Source: Hyphodiscus hymeniophilus (Eukaryota > Ascomycota > Leotiomycetes > Helotiales > Hyphodiscaceae). From it: a stretch of DNA of 64,000 nucleotides. The DNA lies in the NCBI GenBank assembly GCA_016508695.1, contig VNKQ01000011.1:1240001-1304000 (forward strand), in the 5' to 3' direction. This document shows, one piece after another, positions 1 through 10,943 of the stretch (its first letter is position 1; every line of letters begins with the position of its first letter). The position numbers were made by a program, and so were the translations under genes. The notes below the pieces were generated by a model that had not been told where the DNA came from, did not search any database, and was given only the letters and a program-made list of their open reading frames with translations.

Positions 1-1222
1 GAGCCCTTCACCTGCTCTGCCTCGTGCTCCAATGAGTGCTCCTCCTGCAAGCCACGAACAATATGCAATACCTCCGCCATCCCGAATGACCCCTGTCGCT
101 GCAGTTCGTCAACAGGAGACTGTACGCAAAACGTCGAGTATTATGTCGCTCCTCAACGACGAGCCAAGTGACCCCCGACCTCAGCCTTTGAAGCGGGTCA
201 GCGACGTAGGAGCAACAACACAGATGCAAACAACGCAGACTCCACCTCCTCAGCACTCACTGCAGACCTCTCGTTATTCCGCACTCCCTCAAACCACGTC
301 TCAAACACCCCAGAATTCGCAACAAATGGCTCCTATGGCGCCTCAGCATCAACTCTCTCAACCCCAACTTACCTACCCGCCGCCTGCCCAACACTCACTC
401 CATCAGCATTCGTCGTCTATTGGCCAGCCTCGTAGCTATACACCTACGAGTTTTGAGCATCGAGGATATGCCCCCTCTCCCTCCATGCAACAGCAACAAC
501 AATCTATGTATGCGCAAAACTCACGTCAATCTATCGTCTCGCAACCTCCACCCATCCGTCGCGAGGCGTCTCTGGGTGAGATTCACGGCGTTACTGGCGG
601 CTATAATCGCACTTCTGCTTCCTCACAATCTTCAATGAGATTGAAAGAATCGCCATATTCTGCAGCACCAGCTCCGCCCACACAGCTTGGCCGACAGCAG
701 ATCGCCTCTCCTCTCGACCCAGCGCAACCCGCCGAACGCGATTATTACTCACGTCCACAATCGTACATTATGCAACAGCAATCGAGCGCTGCTGGCTCAC
801 CACAGCTTGGACCGACATACCATCCTCAAGCGCAGCAGCAACAGCCAAATCATCGCCAGTTGGCATTTGGACAAGGCCTATCGAACACAGCTTCTCCTCC
901 AACATCTTTTGCGACTCAGCATCCGCTGCACAGATCGAGACAAAACAGCTTCGATGGTCGATATCCAAGTGCTGCTTCTTCTGCTCCACCACCACAGCAA
1001 GGTTATATACAAGCGCCCCAACATCAAGGCACACCGCTTTCAATGCAATATCAGCAGCAGCACCCCGCCCAGGATCGTTTTGAGAGCACCTATGAGAGAG
1101 ATAGGGAGAGGAGGTTACTAGAAGAGCAGCACCACCAGCAGCGACTTGATCAGCATCGTTTGGATCAGCAGCGCCTCGAGCATCAGCGCTTGGAAGAACA
1201 ACGTCGAAGAGGTTTTCAATGA
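1..1222 (+). CDS. Gln/Pro/Ser-rich protein, 3' end only (5' end outside window)
   Basis: The reading frame is open from the first bases of the window, so the ATG at 32 is probably internal and the gene starts upstream. About 400 residues are visible. They are low complexity, rich in Gln, Pro and Ser, with poly-Gln stretches. One motif looks conserved rather than low complexity: SIMSLLNDEP near residue 38 from the ATG at 32. The last 50 residues become strongly charged and helical, with four tandem RL[D/E]xx pentads before the stop, which suggests a coiled coil. Such Q/P-rich tails are common in fungal chromatin and transcription regulators, but no catalytic or DNA-binding domain is visible. 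The function is therefore not assigned. Confidence 0.75.
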   Translation, partial: SPSPALPRAPMSAPPASHEQYAIPPPSRMTPVAAVRQQETVRKTSSIMSLLNDEPSDPRPQPLKRVSDVGATTQMQTTQTPPPQHSLQTSRYSALPQTTSQTPQNSQQMAPMAPQHQLSQPQLTYPPPAQHSLHQHSSSIGQPRSYTPTSFEHRGYAPSPSMQQQQQSMYAQNSRQSIVSQPPPIRREASLGEIHGVTGGYNRTSASSQSSMRLKESPYSAAPAPPTQLGRQQIASPLDPAQPAERDYYSRPQSYIMQQQSSAAGSPQLGPTYHPQAQQQQPNHRQLAFGQGLSNTASPPTSFATQHPLHRSRQNSFDGRYPSAASSAPPPQQGYIQAPQHQGTPLSMQYQQQHPAQDRFESTYERDRERRLLEEQHHQQRLDQHRLDQQRLEHQRLEEQRRRGFQ

Positions 1223-2656
1223 GCCTCTCAGACACCACCGGATAGCACTTTGAAGGAGAAACCAGTTGATAGAGCTCGGGCCTCTAGGCTTGAAGAGGTT
1301 GTCATGTAGTCTAATTTGATGTCAATTCTATATAAAGGGGAATTGAAGGCGTCGGATGTATAAAAATGGCATGATACCCCTGTAGGTAGCAGGCGTTAGG
1401 TAGAATAGAAGCATTTGTAATAGTTCCCGGGCTTCTTTTGAGTGTTTCTCCTGGACTATGCATGATTAATATGGCGTACAGTCGTTTCACTTCACGATTT
1501 GTAGACAGTTATATGATTTCATCCCGAATGTTCCATGGTGGGAAATTGTTTGCCTGGTATTCATTATTCATACAATATGGCTTGGGTCAATTGATCTGAT
1601 GGCAAGCTGGCAGCAACAAGATAGAAGGTGAAGGTCGTGAATGGCCAACTAACGTCAGGGGGAAAATAGATCCTCGTTGTCCAGTCGTGGAGCTTCTCGA
1701 TTCGAGGGGTTTTTTTGACCAGCTGGCCCCCATGGGAAACAAGCACAAGAAAATAGTGTCTTTGTGAAGATCCCCGTCTCCGTCGCAAAATATTCATGGC
1801 GAGTACCTTAGCAACGCGGAAAATGTAAAATTTCCGTAAGCAACAGCCAGGAAGGAAACGAAGAGAATTAAGAACGTGATAATCCCACCTAGGAGAAATC
1901 ACAACCAGAGATCAATGACCAACGGTTTCATGGTGCCATAATGCTCGGAAGCAGGGTAATAGTCCAAAGGCCAGAAATGAGTGGTGTGGGTGGACAATAA
2001 TTCTTACCACATATCCGACTTCGACATCGCCCTCCCAAATTTCCTCCTTTACTATTTTTATTTTTCTAAAGTTAACCTACAACCAAAATTATCTGAGAAG
2101 AATATTATATAAAACCGAAGTTGAAAGGGAATGATTGAAGGGCAGTTGAACACACTATTGCAGGACCTTTCAGACGCCGAAGATGGATGGACTGCAGGGA
2201 CAGACCCTAAAGGGAGTTCCGTACTTGCTAAGTCGTATGTTATCCAGCTTGTTTTTTCGTTGCTTTAGGCTATTGAGGTGAAGCACTAAGTGATAAAGAG
2301 CAGAAGTTTGAATCTTTGGGAAGGGGCGGGGACAAACATGAGAGTGGCAATATTCAAGCACAATTCCTAACGGTGAAGATTACTCCAAGGAGGGAGTGAG
2401 AAAACGAGCAAAGAAACACACTAACACCTTGCAATTCACTCAATTCTGCCACCTGACGTAATCAATTTACATCTAGCCCAGTGACTCGGAGACTCCCAGT
2501 CCCGCTCTCCAATATATTTTTTGTCGCTCGGCCTCCGAGACGACGACTTCTTTTCTCCACAACAACTCATCTGATAACAACCCAAGTCTTTTCACAGAGC
2601 ACTTTCCCTAGAAAACAAATACAAACACCTAACAACATCCTTGGACACTACCCAAG
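1223..2656. other. Intergenic region, about 1.4 kb
   Basis: No supported gene. TATA-like strings lie at about 1328 and 2105. The only longer ORF is a minus-strand frame of 112 codons (1564-1902) with no recognisable protein features. Confidence 0.6.
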
Positions 2657-3802
2657 ATGATGGTTAGCAAGAAGATGATTCAGATGATTGCCGCTGGCAT
2701 GATATGCATCATTGTTACTCTGCCATTGGGCTCGGCTTCACCTTCGGGCTCTTTTGGTTTGCCTACTGATGCCTCTGTCATTGCTTGTGCTGGTAAGTTC
2801 CACTACAGCCCCAATCTCCACAAGTGCTTGCGACATTTACTGACAAATGTCAACCTGTAGAATCGTTCTATTGTAAAGAGGCTGCCTCCACCTGGGCCAG
2901 CTGTAACACAAGCACAGAAGGTCTCTCGGTCATCAACTGCCTCAAACAGGTCTACTGGGTCCCAACTATGGGCGTCTGTTTGACCTGTATGGAAAACGGT
3001 GATACCTGTGTCTATGATCAATTCGAAGATCTCGGTGTCAAACTGCTTTCTCTGCAGCTCTCGGTTTCACAGTTCTCTGAACAAATCTACGACTTTGGCA
3101 TATCGCAGCACTTCCCCCTTCTTCTTCCGAATGCTACTTTAATCGACTGGAGTGTGGCACATCCTTTAGAAAACCGTCAACTTGGTGATCCCTTCAATGA
3201 TGCAGAGATTGGGAGTTATCATGGAATGGTTGGTGATCATCTCCCAGGAGGACCTCCCAAGGCTATCAAGGAGCGCGAGATTGTTGCCGATGGCTTCCTT
3301 GGAAAACGCCAGACTGACGCCCAGATTTGTCTTGGTACGTATTTCTAGGATTTCAGTAAGCACTCGTTCTAATAAGATGACAGCAACCCAAGGCTGTGCC
3401 ACTTCTGCTGAAATTTTCGATTGGTGTGTCAACTGCCAACCTGATCATGAAAACACTACCGTAACATGGGACTGCTTCTGCAAGACCTATATCGATGAGT
3501 AAGTTAACTCATCCTCGCAGTCTAAATCGATATACTGACCTAGTAAAAGGTGGAAGAGTACAACCAGCGCCTGTGCCTCCTGCGTCGAACCACATTTCTC
3601 CCTTTTCACCCCCTTTCAACGTACCGGATTCCATCTTTTGGTAGAATCGATGATGGACAATTATTGCAACTATTCCACCCCAGATTATTCCACGAAAGCT
3701 CTGCTCGCAACTGGAAATCTTATTACCAGCAACTGGGAATCCCCATTGCTGTTTTTCAACATCACCGTCCCAACGGGCGCTGTCGGCATTGAGGGACCTT
3801 GA
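2657..3802 (+). CDS. Cys-rich secreted protein, candidate effector or cell-surface protein
   Basis: Four exons are proposed: 2657-2792, 2861-3334, 3384-3498 and 3544-3802, joined at canonical GT..AG introns and giving 327 residues. The N-terminus has a basic MMVSKKM start followed by a hydrophobic stretch ending in ASPSGS, a good secretory signal peptide. The mature part has many cysteines, several closely paired (CLTC, CVNC, CFC, CASC), and potential N-glycosylation sites. A KR dipeptide (GKRQ, near residue 213) could be a Kex2-type cleavage site. I recognise no family. The combination of signal peptide, paired Cys and no enzyme motif suggests an extracellular protein. The last intron acceptor (CTAG before 3544) is the least certain junction. 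Confidence 0.7.
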
Positions 3803-3864
3803 GATCAGTGATCATATTTGAGACTCACTTGGAGTAACTGGGAGGAGTGGCGGGAGCCGCTGAT

Positions 3865-4311
3865 TTAGCATTGAGATAGATTTTGCATGGTAGGCGTTGA
3901 TTTTAACCATACTAGACACATACAAAGATAACTTTCAGAGGCATAGTGAATACAAAAGCATTGCCTTTTAATATCGATGTACTTTGTGACAAGGGATTTA
4001 GGGAGAGTTGAGTGGTAGAGCTTACCCCAGATCCAGCTCTGCTCACTAAGAGGATTGAACCCAACTGTCGCTTCAACGAGTTCATTCTCCGAGGTTGAGA
4101 ATATGGTCGGGTCTTTTGCTACTCTGGAGGTGTAAGAGGAGTGAGTGATGGTAGACGGGAGAAAGTACTCACATACGTGCGTGATAATGCCACACTCGTT
4201 GGTCTGAAGAATGAAGCGATGTACCCATACTACATGCAGCCTCATGGTCAACACGGTGTAAGAACACTCAGCCATTCGCTCATCCCGTTGCTGTTTCAGA
4301 GGCTCATCCAC
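3865..4311 (-). CDS. Possible small hypothetical gene (weak)
   Basis: An open frame of 148 codons lies between the Cys-rich secreted gene and RFC3 on the opposite strand. Its middle (around VAKDPTIFSTSENELVEA) has protein-like composition. A 51-nt stretch at 4122-4172 begins with a canonical GTGAGT donor and can be removed without changing frame, and a second donor (GTAAGC) follows the WIWG codons. I cannot close a complete model and recognise no family. It may be a chance ORF in an intergenic region of about 800 bp. Confidence 0.2.
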   Translation of the reverse strand: MDEPLKQQRDERMAECSYTVLTMRLHVVWVHRFILQTNECGIITHVCEYFLPSTITHSSYTSRVAKDPTIFSTSENELVEATVGFNPLSEQSWIWGKLYHSTLPKSLVTKYIDIKRQCFCIHYASESYLCMCLVWLKSTPTMQNLSQC

Positions 4312-4595
4312 CTAATGTGTGATGGGTGGTACATTGCTCACAGCTGGCTAGTGACATTGAAATTTGAGCAAGTGTACCAAAGAGCAAACACACAAACGGA
4401 TAACTTGTCACAGCATTTGTACTATGGTTGAATACATACTCGAGCTATAGGCATCAAAGATGAAGGCTGATCGGAGTAAGAAATTTCGAATTGAGCAGCT
4501 TCACACGTGACCGCACTTTACACGCCGTAACTACGCGTCGCGTCTCCTTCTCTTTGCTCAGAGAGATCGGTCACAGCCAACTCTCTGTCGTTAAG

Positions 4596-5947
4596 ATGTC
4601 AGACTACGAGGATGATATGGATATTGATGCGCCGCCAGCGCACGATGATTTAATGTTCAATTCTGACAATACGAATTTCAAGGGCAAGAGAAGTGCTGCC
4701 AATCTACCGGTCGAGGCGGAGGACAGTCTTCCATGGTAGGTAATTGAAGCCGTCGAAGGACAACGTTGTCAATCTTGATATACTAATACCATTTACAGGG
4801 TTGAAAAATACCGTCCTGATACGCTAGATGATGTCTCCGGCCACCAAGATATCCTCGCGACGATCAACAAGTTTGTGGATACGAATGTATGAACTTTTGC
4901 CTTGCCTCTAGCCTCCCTACTAACACAACCCGCAGAGACTCCCCCACCTTCTGCTCTACGGCCCCCCAGGAACTGGTAAAACGTCTACGATTCTCGCCCT
5001 CTCACGACGAATCTATGGCGCGAAGAACATGCGCCAGATGGTACTTGAACTCAATGCCTCTGACGACCGTGGAATCGACGTCGTGCGGGAACAGATCAAG
5101 ACATTTGCAAGCACGAAACAGATATTTACAATGGCCCCCAGTTCCAGTGGTTCGACCTCGGTCGCTGCATACAAACTCATCATTTTGGACGAAGCGGACG
5201 CTATGACTTCGACTGCACAAATGGCTCTGAGACGGATCATGGAAAAATATACAGCAAATACAAGATTCTGCATTATCGCAAATTACACACACAAGCTCAG
5301 TCCTGCGCTGTTGAGTAGATGTACGAGGTTCAGATTCAGTCCACTGAAGGAGCCGGATATTCGGGTTCTGGTTGACAAGGTTATCGCAGAGGAGAACGTT
5401 CACATCAGCACTGATGCTACTGAAGCTTTGGTACGGCTGAGCAAAGGCGATATGAGGCGAGCTTTGAACGTGCTTCAAGCCTGTCATGCAAGCAGTAAGT
5501 TGTTGGCACCCTCATCACGATGAAATCGATTCTGACTTTCCAGGCACACCACTCCATATCAAAGGCACTCCCAAAGTTGCCGAGAAAGACATAGTCCGAG
5601 ACCTCATCACAGAAACCACCATCTACGAGTGCATAGCCTCTCCACATCCCGGAGACATTTCCAAAATCCTCAACACTCTTCTCAAGACCACTGACGTAAC
5701 GTCCTGTCTGCAGATGATCAATTCTCTCAAGGCAAATCAAGGCTTAGCGCTGGCGGACATCATCACAGCCCTAGGCGAGGAGCTCACAAAGCTAGATGTC
5801 CCTGCGCCAGTAATGATAACTTGGCTGGACGGTTTGGCGGAAGTGGAATATAGATTGAGCGGAGGTGGAGGGGAGACTGTGCAGACTGGTGCGGTTGTGG
5901 GTGTTGTCCGTAACGGGGTCGAACTTATGGGCGGCCTGAAAGTTTGA
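4596..5947 (+). CDS. RFC3: Replication factor C subunit 3 (clamp-loader ATPase)
   Basis: Exons 4596-4735, 4799-4886, 4936-5494 and 5544-5947 give 396 residues. This is a small subunit of the RFC complex, which loads PCNA onto primed DNA in the nucleus. The sequence shows PWVEKYRP near residue 47, Walker A GPPGTGKT near 85-92, the LNASDDRGID box, Walker B LDEADAM, the SRC arginine-finger motif (LLSRCTRFRF) and sensor-2 GDMRRALN. It matches yeast Rfc3 (human RFC5) better than the other small subunits, for example in the HQDIL and LPHLLLYGPPGTGKTS blocks. A Ser/Gly-rich insertion lies just before Walker B compared with the human protein. The ATG at 4596 is preferred over the in-frame upstream ATG at 4491 because MSDYEDD begins the conserved acidic N-terminus. 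Confidence 0.95.
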
Positions 5948-6415
5948 GGGAAAATGTTCGTTTTGTATACTAGCTTGGCGTTATATGGTTGATGGACTGT
6001 GGAAGACATGCTCAAGGCAATATCTTGGTGGCTTAACAAATGAACATGGCAAATTAGTACGTGCTGTAGTCACTACACTTGTCCCCATATCACCGCGATA
6101 ATAACGTTTGAGTCAGGAGTTCCATTCCCTTGAACTCCCGGAGCAGTCTCACATGGCAAGTCAGCCTCGTGCCAATATCCATCCCTTTTGCGGACTTTGG
6201 AATGCTGTTGCTCGACAACGCTTAAGATATGCATCACCCCGCACTGAAATCGTATTCAACACAATTACAAAAGTCGGGCCTACACCGCTATCTCAATTTT
6301 TCTCCTGCGTCCCAGTCCTTTTTAACAGATAAGACCACAAATTCGAGGTTTAGAATCTACAAGGCCGAGCTAGAGTTCTACAGAACCAGCAAAGCTTCAC
6401 CTCAAACTCAGAAAT
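5948..6415. other. Intergenic region, about 470 bp
   Basis: Contains the RFC3 3' region and the upstream region of the small surface-protein gene. No further gene, RNA or repeat is seen. Confidence 0.5.
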
Positions 6416-7177
6416 ATGGCGGCTATGACGACAGACATGGCTGCTTTGACTACGATTTTTGCTGCTGTGACCTCCGAGGATAGTGGTTCATTTCCCACTG
6501 AGCTCAGCGGGTCTATCCTCGGCTGTCCCATTGTATGAACTGTCCAAATGTCGTCAACGTCTGCTAAAAATGACATAGTCCTCCTTCATAGCCCTTGGCA
6601 GCGATTGCTCCTCTATTGCCCTTCCCAGCTGCGCAACAGCCTCATTAGATTCCAAATGCTGTGGCAGTCTCTCGGCATACGATACTAGTGTCGCTAGCTG
6701 CTATACGGCTCATTCCCTTGCATGTTTGGATACTTCTGGTATGCATCCTGCCGAACACGCCAGCTCTTTAGCTCTCTGCTCGCGTCCCGAAAGCTCTAGG
6801 TCGTTTCACTAATATGTGATCCATCACAAACAGGACTTGCTTCCTACTTCTCTTCTTACTCCATCACGCTCACTGACGGCAGCGACCCTTGTACGCAATT
6901 CGGCTTCGGTGCTATGACCGCTGCACCGACAGGGGCCTCCGCGACCGGGTCTTCTGGAACGAAGACGTCTGATCCTTCAGGGACGGATGCTCCTGAGTCC
7001 AAGACGACGGGGTCGGGCGCTGCAGCTGCAACTGGCGGCACGACAGGGACTGGGACTGAGAGTGCTTCTGCGACTGCCACGAAAAATGCCGGGCATGAAA
7101 TCAAGGCTAGTGTGTTTGGATTAAAGATGACGTTGGGATATGCGTTTTTGTTTGCTGTGGCAGGTCTGACTTCGTAG
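6416..7177 (+). CDS. Small Cys-containing, Ser/Thr-rich protein, probably GPI-anchored
   Basis: Proposed exons 6416-6532, 6579-6738 and 6834-7177 give 206 residues. The central part has about eight cysteines, including a CC pair (DSKCCGS). A Thr/Ser/Gly/Ala-rich linker of about 60 residues follows, and the C-terminus is hydrophobic (LKMTLGYAFLFAVAGLTS). That layout is typical of fungal GPI-anchored wall proteins. The Cys spacing does not clearly match the CFEM pattern. The proposed N-terminus (MAAMTTDMAALTTIFAAV) is only a weak signal peptide, so a further upstream exon is possible. The two downstream introns have canonical ends and keep the frame. Confidence 0.55.
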
Positions 7178-8705
7178 GAGCCTCTGGATTGGCAAGTTGG
7201 GTTGAAGCCAAGACTCTTTCAGTCTGTGGTAACTATGGAAATGAACGGAGATGTTGTCGCTTACAGTAAACTCTTGGGAGTCACAGTGAGCAGTGCGATA
7301 TATCTCTACATTGAGTGGAAACAGCTGGGATGTAACGAAAATATACTGCAAGCATTGCCTTACCCTTGCCATCCTGAACAGAGAAATGTAATGTGCTCTG
7401 CAATGATTCGCCTTGTTCTTGGCCAGGGTAGAAATGGTTCCATGGATCACAGCCCTACGAAAGATATGTAGCAGAACTTTGAGAAGGCTGTGAATCCCGC
7501 ATATGGACCTCTTCGCTGCCAAGTAGCTCGAGTAAAACAGGGAATTGGGGAATAGGGTTAAATCCATAGAGAAAGAAAACACGACGGGTTTCTCTGATTT
7601 TCTTGCACCAACAACAGGAGCATTTGTGAAACCTAAGGACGGAGTCGATAAGGATCATGGGCCTAGCTCTCTCTATTTTGGAGCCGATCGATATTTTGTT
7701 ACTGCGCCCATTCAAGGTATGATGTTGTATGTAATATTCAACCTGTTCCAAAGCAGGAGGCAGCTTCACCGTCGCTAGACAATGTTGCCATGCGCGCACA
7801 AGAGCTGGTGCAGCTAGAAGGTAGCAGCAACGCAATGGAGACACTATCCCAAAACATCCTTAAGCTAGCACATTCTGGAAATCACTCAATGTGAGACTGA
7901 TGCAGCGCGATAAGCAGCAATGGAGAGCTCTCAGAGGGAGGTCTATGCCTATGAAAGCAACTCGCAAGCGTGTATCTGATTGAACCATTTGTATCGTCGA
8001 AGACCACTACCTCAATTTGGCTCAGAGAGCATACGCATTTGCCCAAAACAGCAATGCTGATGGACTTCGCCTACCTAGGTACTGAATTGTTGCTTATTTG
8101 GCCTATATGATGATTGCCATTTTGAAAGTGCCTGTGAGAGTCGTCTCAAGGCTTGATGTACAGACATCGACACCCAGCCGATTCTGCCCAGGACGCCTTT
8201 CATCTTGATGTCAAAGCAAGAGCTAAAGCAAAGGAAGGCGAACATGGCATCTTCGGCATCTCCAAGTAACTTCAACTTAGATGAGGTTAACTCCTACTCC
8301 CACGGACTCTTCCGCGTTCATCAATTCTCCGTCGCCGAGGCCTTTCTCCACCAATTGACCCCGGCTCTCTCTATTGGCTGACTACAAACCTCGGCCCAGA
8401 CATGTGGGCGCCACAGTTTCTCATCTCTGATATGTAGACTGTCGGTACCTTTTGATCACAAGCCCATACTTCCCACATGCAAAATCTGCTGCATCAATAA
8501 CCTCGTTTTCTTTCTTTGCTTTTTTGTAGAATTACCACTATCGCCCAGTAAGGATAGAATCGGTCATCGACGAAGCTTTGTATTGTCTGCAACATCAATT
8601 GTAAGATCCTACAGTTCCCACATTCCACACACTCAGCCTCCTTTACTTATCTCCAACTCAGATCTTTAGCTATTCGAACACTCCACCCCTAGATCACACA
8701 GCAGC
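7178..8705. other. Intergenic region, about 1.5 kb, with protein-like fragments
   Basis: No complete gene could be built. Plus-strand stretches at 7545-7727 and about 7757-7892 read as protein-like sequence in two different frames, with further short pieces to about 8080. They look like remains of a decayed gene. The right half is the promoter region of the acyl-CoA synthetase. Confidence 0.35.
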
Positions 8706-10943
8706 ATGGCTCCCGTTCGCCAACAAGACCCCGATGCATACGCCAAAGCGTTGCACGCTGCCCCTCCTCCAGGCTCGCCATACTCTCTCCCTGTCCTCGG
8801 CAGCGAGCGGGAAGGTCGATCTGCGGTTTACAGACATTGGCGGTTTGTGGATGGTCCTCTACTGCAGACAATTGATCCCGAGGTTCAGACTGCGCACGAG
8901 ATTTTCGAGAAGACCGTTGCAAAGAGACCCAATGCCCGCTGTTTGGGCAATCGACCGTGGGATCCGGTGACGAAATCCTGGGGCAAATACGAGTGGATTA
9001 CATACGGAGAGACTGCGGAGAGAAGAAAGAACTTTGGTGCTGGACTTGTCGAACTCCACAAGCAGGCTGGAGTGACGGAAGATAAATACGGAGTGGGATT
9101 GTGGTGTCCAAATCGGCCAGAGTGGCAGATATCTGGTGAGTCTGCCGTATGCTGACTGCGGTCTAGACTGACAAGACAGATCTTGGATGCATGTCCCAAT
9201 CCCTATTTACCGTTTCTATCTATGATACACTGGGCCCAGACACCACCGAATACATTATCAACCACGCAACCCTTCATTGCGTTATCACCTCTCTTTCCCA
9301 CGTCCCCACCCTCCTCAAGCTTGCCGCCGCCAAGCGGATACCTACTCTCAAGCTCATAATTTGCTTAGACCCAATAGACGCGGGAGAGGTACCGGGCAAC
9401 TCTAAATCAGCGATCTTGAACGCCTTGGCAGCAGATGCTGGAATAGCTGTTCACTATCTCAAAGATGTTGAAGCCCTCGGAGCCACCTCAAAACGTCCGA
9501 TGAATCCCCCTCGCCCAGAAGATACCATTACAATTAATTATACAAGCGGGACAACAGGCAATCCCAAGGGAGTGGTCCTGACCCACGCCAATGCCACAGC
9601 TGCAACAGCTAGCTCTCGAGTATTCAGCGATCTCCTTCCAAGCGATGCTATCATCTCATACCTTCCTCTCGCGCACATCTTCCAACGGCTCACTGAGCAT
9701 AGCGCGCTTTCAGTCGGCTTGGCAATAGGCTATTTTCGTGGCGATATTCTCGGTCTTGTCGACGACATGAAGATGCTGCGCCCGACCAGCTTCATTTCTG
9801 TGCCGCGACTCTACAACAGATTCGGAACTGCCATCCGTGCTGGTACAGTGGATGCACCAGGCTTGAAAGGGGCCATTGGCCGACATATCGTCAACGGCAA
9901 GCTTGCATCCATGAAGTTGCCTCCTGGACAAGCGACTAACAAGCACGCGTTCTATGACCGAATTTACACCCCCAAGCTCGCTTCCGCTCTAGGTCTCCAG
10001 CGAGCAAGAGGTATGGTTACAGGGTCTGCGCCTCTAGATCCCTCACTCCATCAATTTCTACGTGCCGCCCTTGGAAATGATTTTATCCAAGGCTATGGTC
10101 TTACAGAAACTTACGCCATTGGCACCTGTCAACTCAAAGGCGATCTTTCGGCAGGAAATTGCGGTGCCGTTGCTCCAGGCGCAGAAGCCTGTCTGCAATC
10201 TGTCCCCGACATGGACTACCTAGTAACAGACTCTCCCAATCCTCGCGGCGAGCTTCTGTTGCGTGGAAATACTGTATTCAAAGAGTATTATCGCAACCCA
10301 GAAGAGACCGCGAAGGCAATAACCAAGGATGGCTGGTTTCGCACTGGTGACATCGCAGAGGTCGATTCCATGGGTCGCGTCAGGATTATCGACCGCGTGA
10401 AGAATGTCCTCAAGCTGGCGCAGGGCGAATACATCTCTCCTGAGCGCATCGAGAACGTCTATCTCGCGAACACCAATCTCCTTTCGCAAGCTTACGTCCA
10501 CGGTGACTCCACACAAGCATTCCTTGTCTCCATTGTTGGTGTAGATCCCATTACTTTCGCTCCATTTTGCTCTGCCATTTTGAAGAAGAAAATCGAGCCT
10601 ACGGACATTGCTGCTATCAAAGCCGCTGCTAAGGATCCGAGAGTAAGGAAAGCCGTGATTACAGAGCTTGATAAGATTGGAAAGAAGAGCAAGTTCAACA
10701 GCTATGAGAAAGTTCGGGCAGTGCATTTGGATATCGAGCCGTTCACGATTGATAACGAGCTTTTGACTCCTACGTAAGCTTTCCTATTCTTTTCTACCTC
10801 TATATCCAAGAAATCCACTCTGACGTGTTCTCACCAACAGGTTGAAGCTCAAGCGTCCCCAAACAGCGAAGAAATTTCGGTCTGAGATCGATAGAATGTA
10901 CGAGGAGGCTCTTGCCGAGGAAACACCGAAGGCTAAGCTATAG
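8706..10943 (+). CDS. Long-chain fatty acyl-CoA synthetase, probably peroxisomal
   Basis: Exons 8706-9135, 9180-10773 and 10841-10943 give 708 residues, the usual length for fungal long-chain acyl-CoA synthetases. The enzyme activates fatty acids with ATP and CoA through an acyl-adenylate. The AMP-binding P-loop TSGTTGNPKG lies near residues 265-275. The later motifs GYGLTE, GWFRTGDIAE and the hinge/FACS region (RVKNVLKLAQGEYISPE) are all present. The conserved block GLWCPNRPEWQ is split from DLGCMSQSL by intron 1, which confirms that junction. The protein ends in AKL, a type 1 peroxisomal targeting signal, so it probably feeds beta-oxidation. It resembles yeast Faa2 in destination. Start chosen as the first ATG of the conserved frame. 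Confidence 0.93.

Noticed and set aside
687..1121. Alternate-frame ORFs inside the Gln/Pro-rich gene
   Set aside because: They are shadows produced by CAG/CAA-rich repeats in the real frame.
4045..4070. tRNA B-box-like string (GGTTCAATCC on the minus strand)
   Set aside because: The flanking bases do not form a T-arm stem, and no A box or acceptor stem is found. The same holds for a similar string near 47690.
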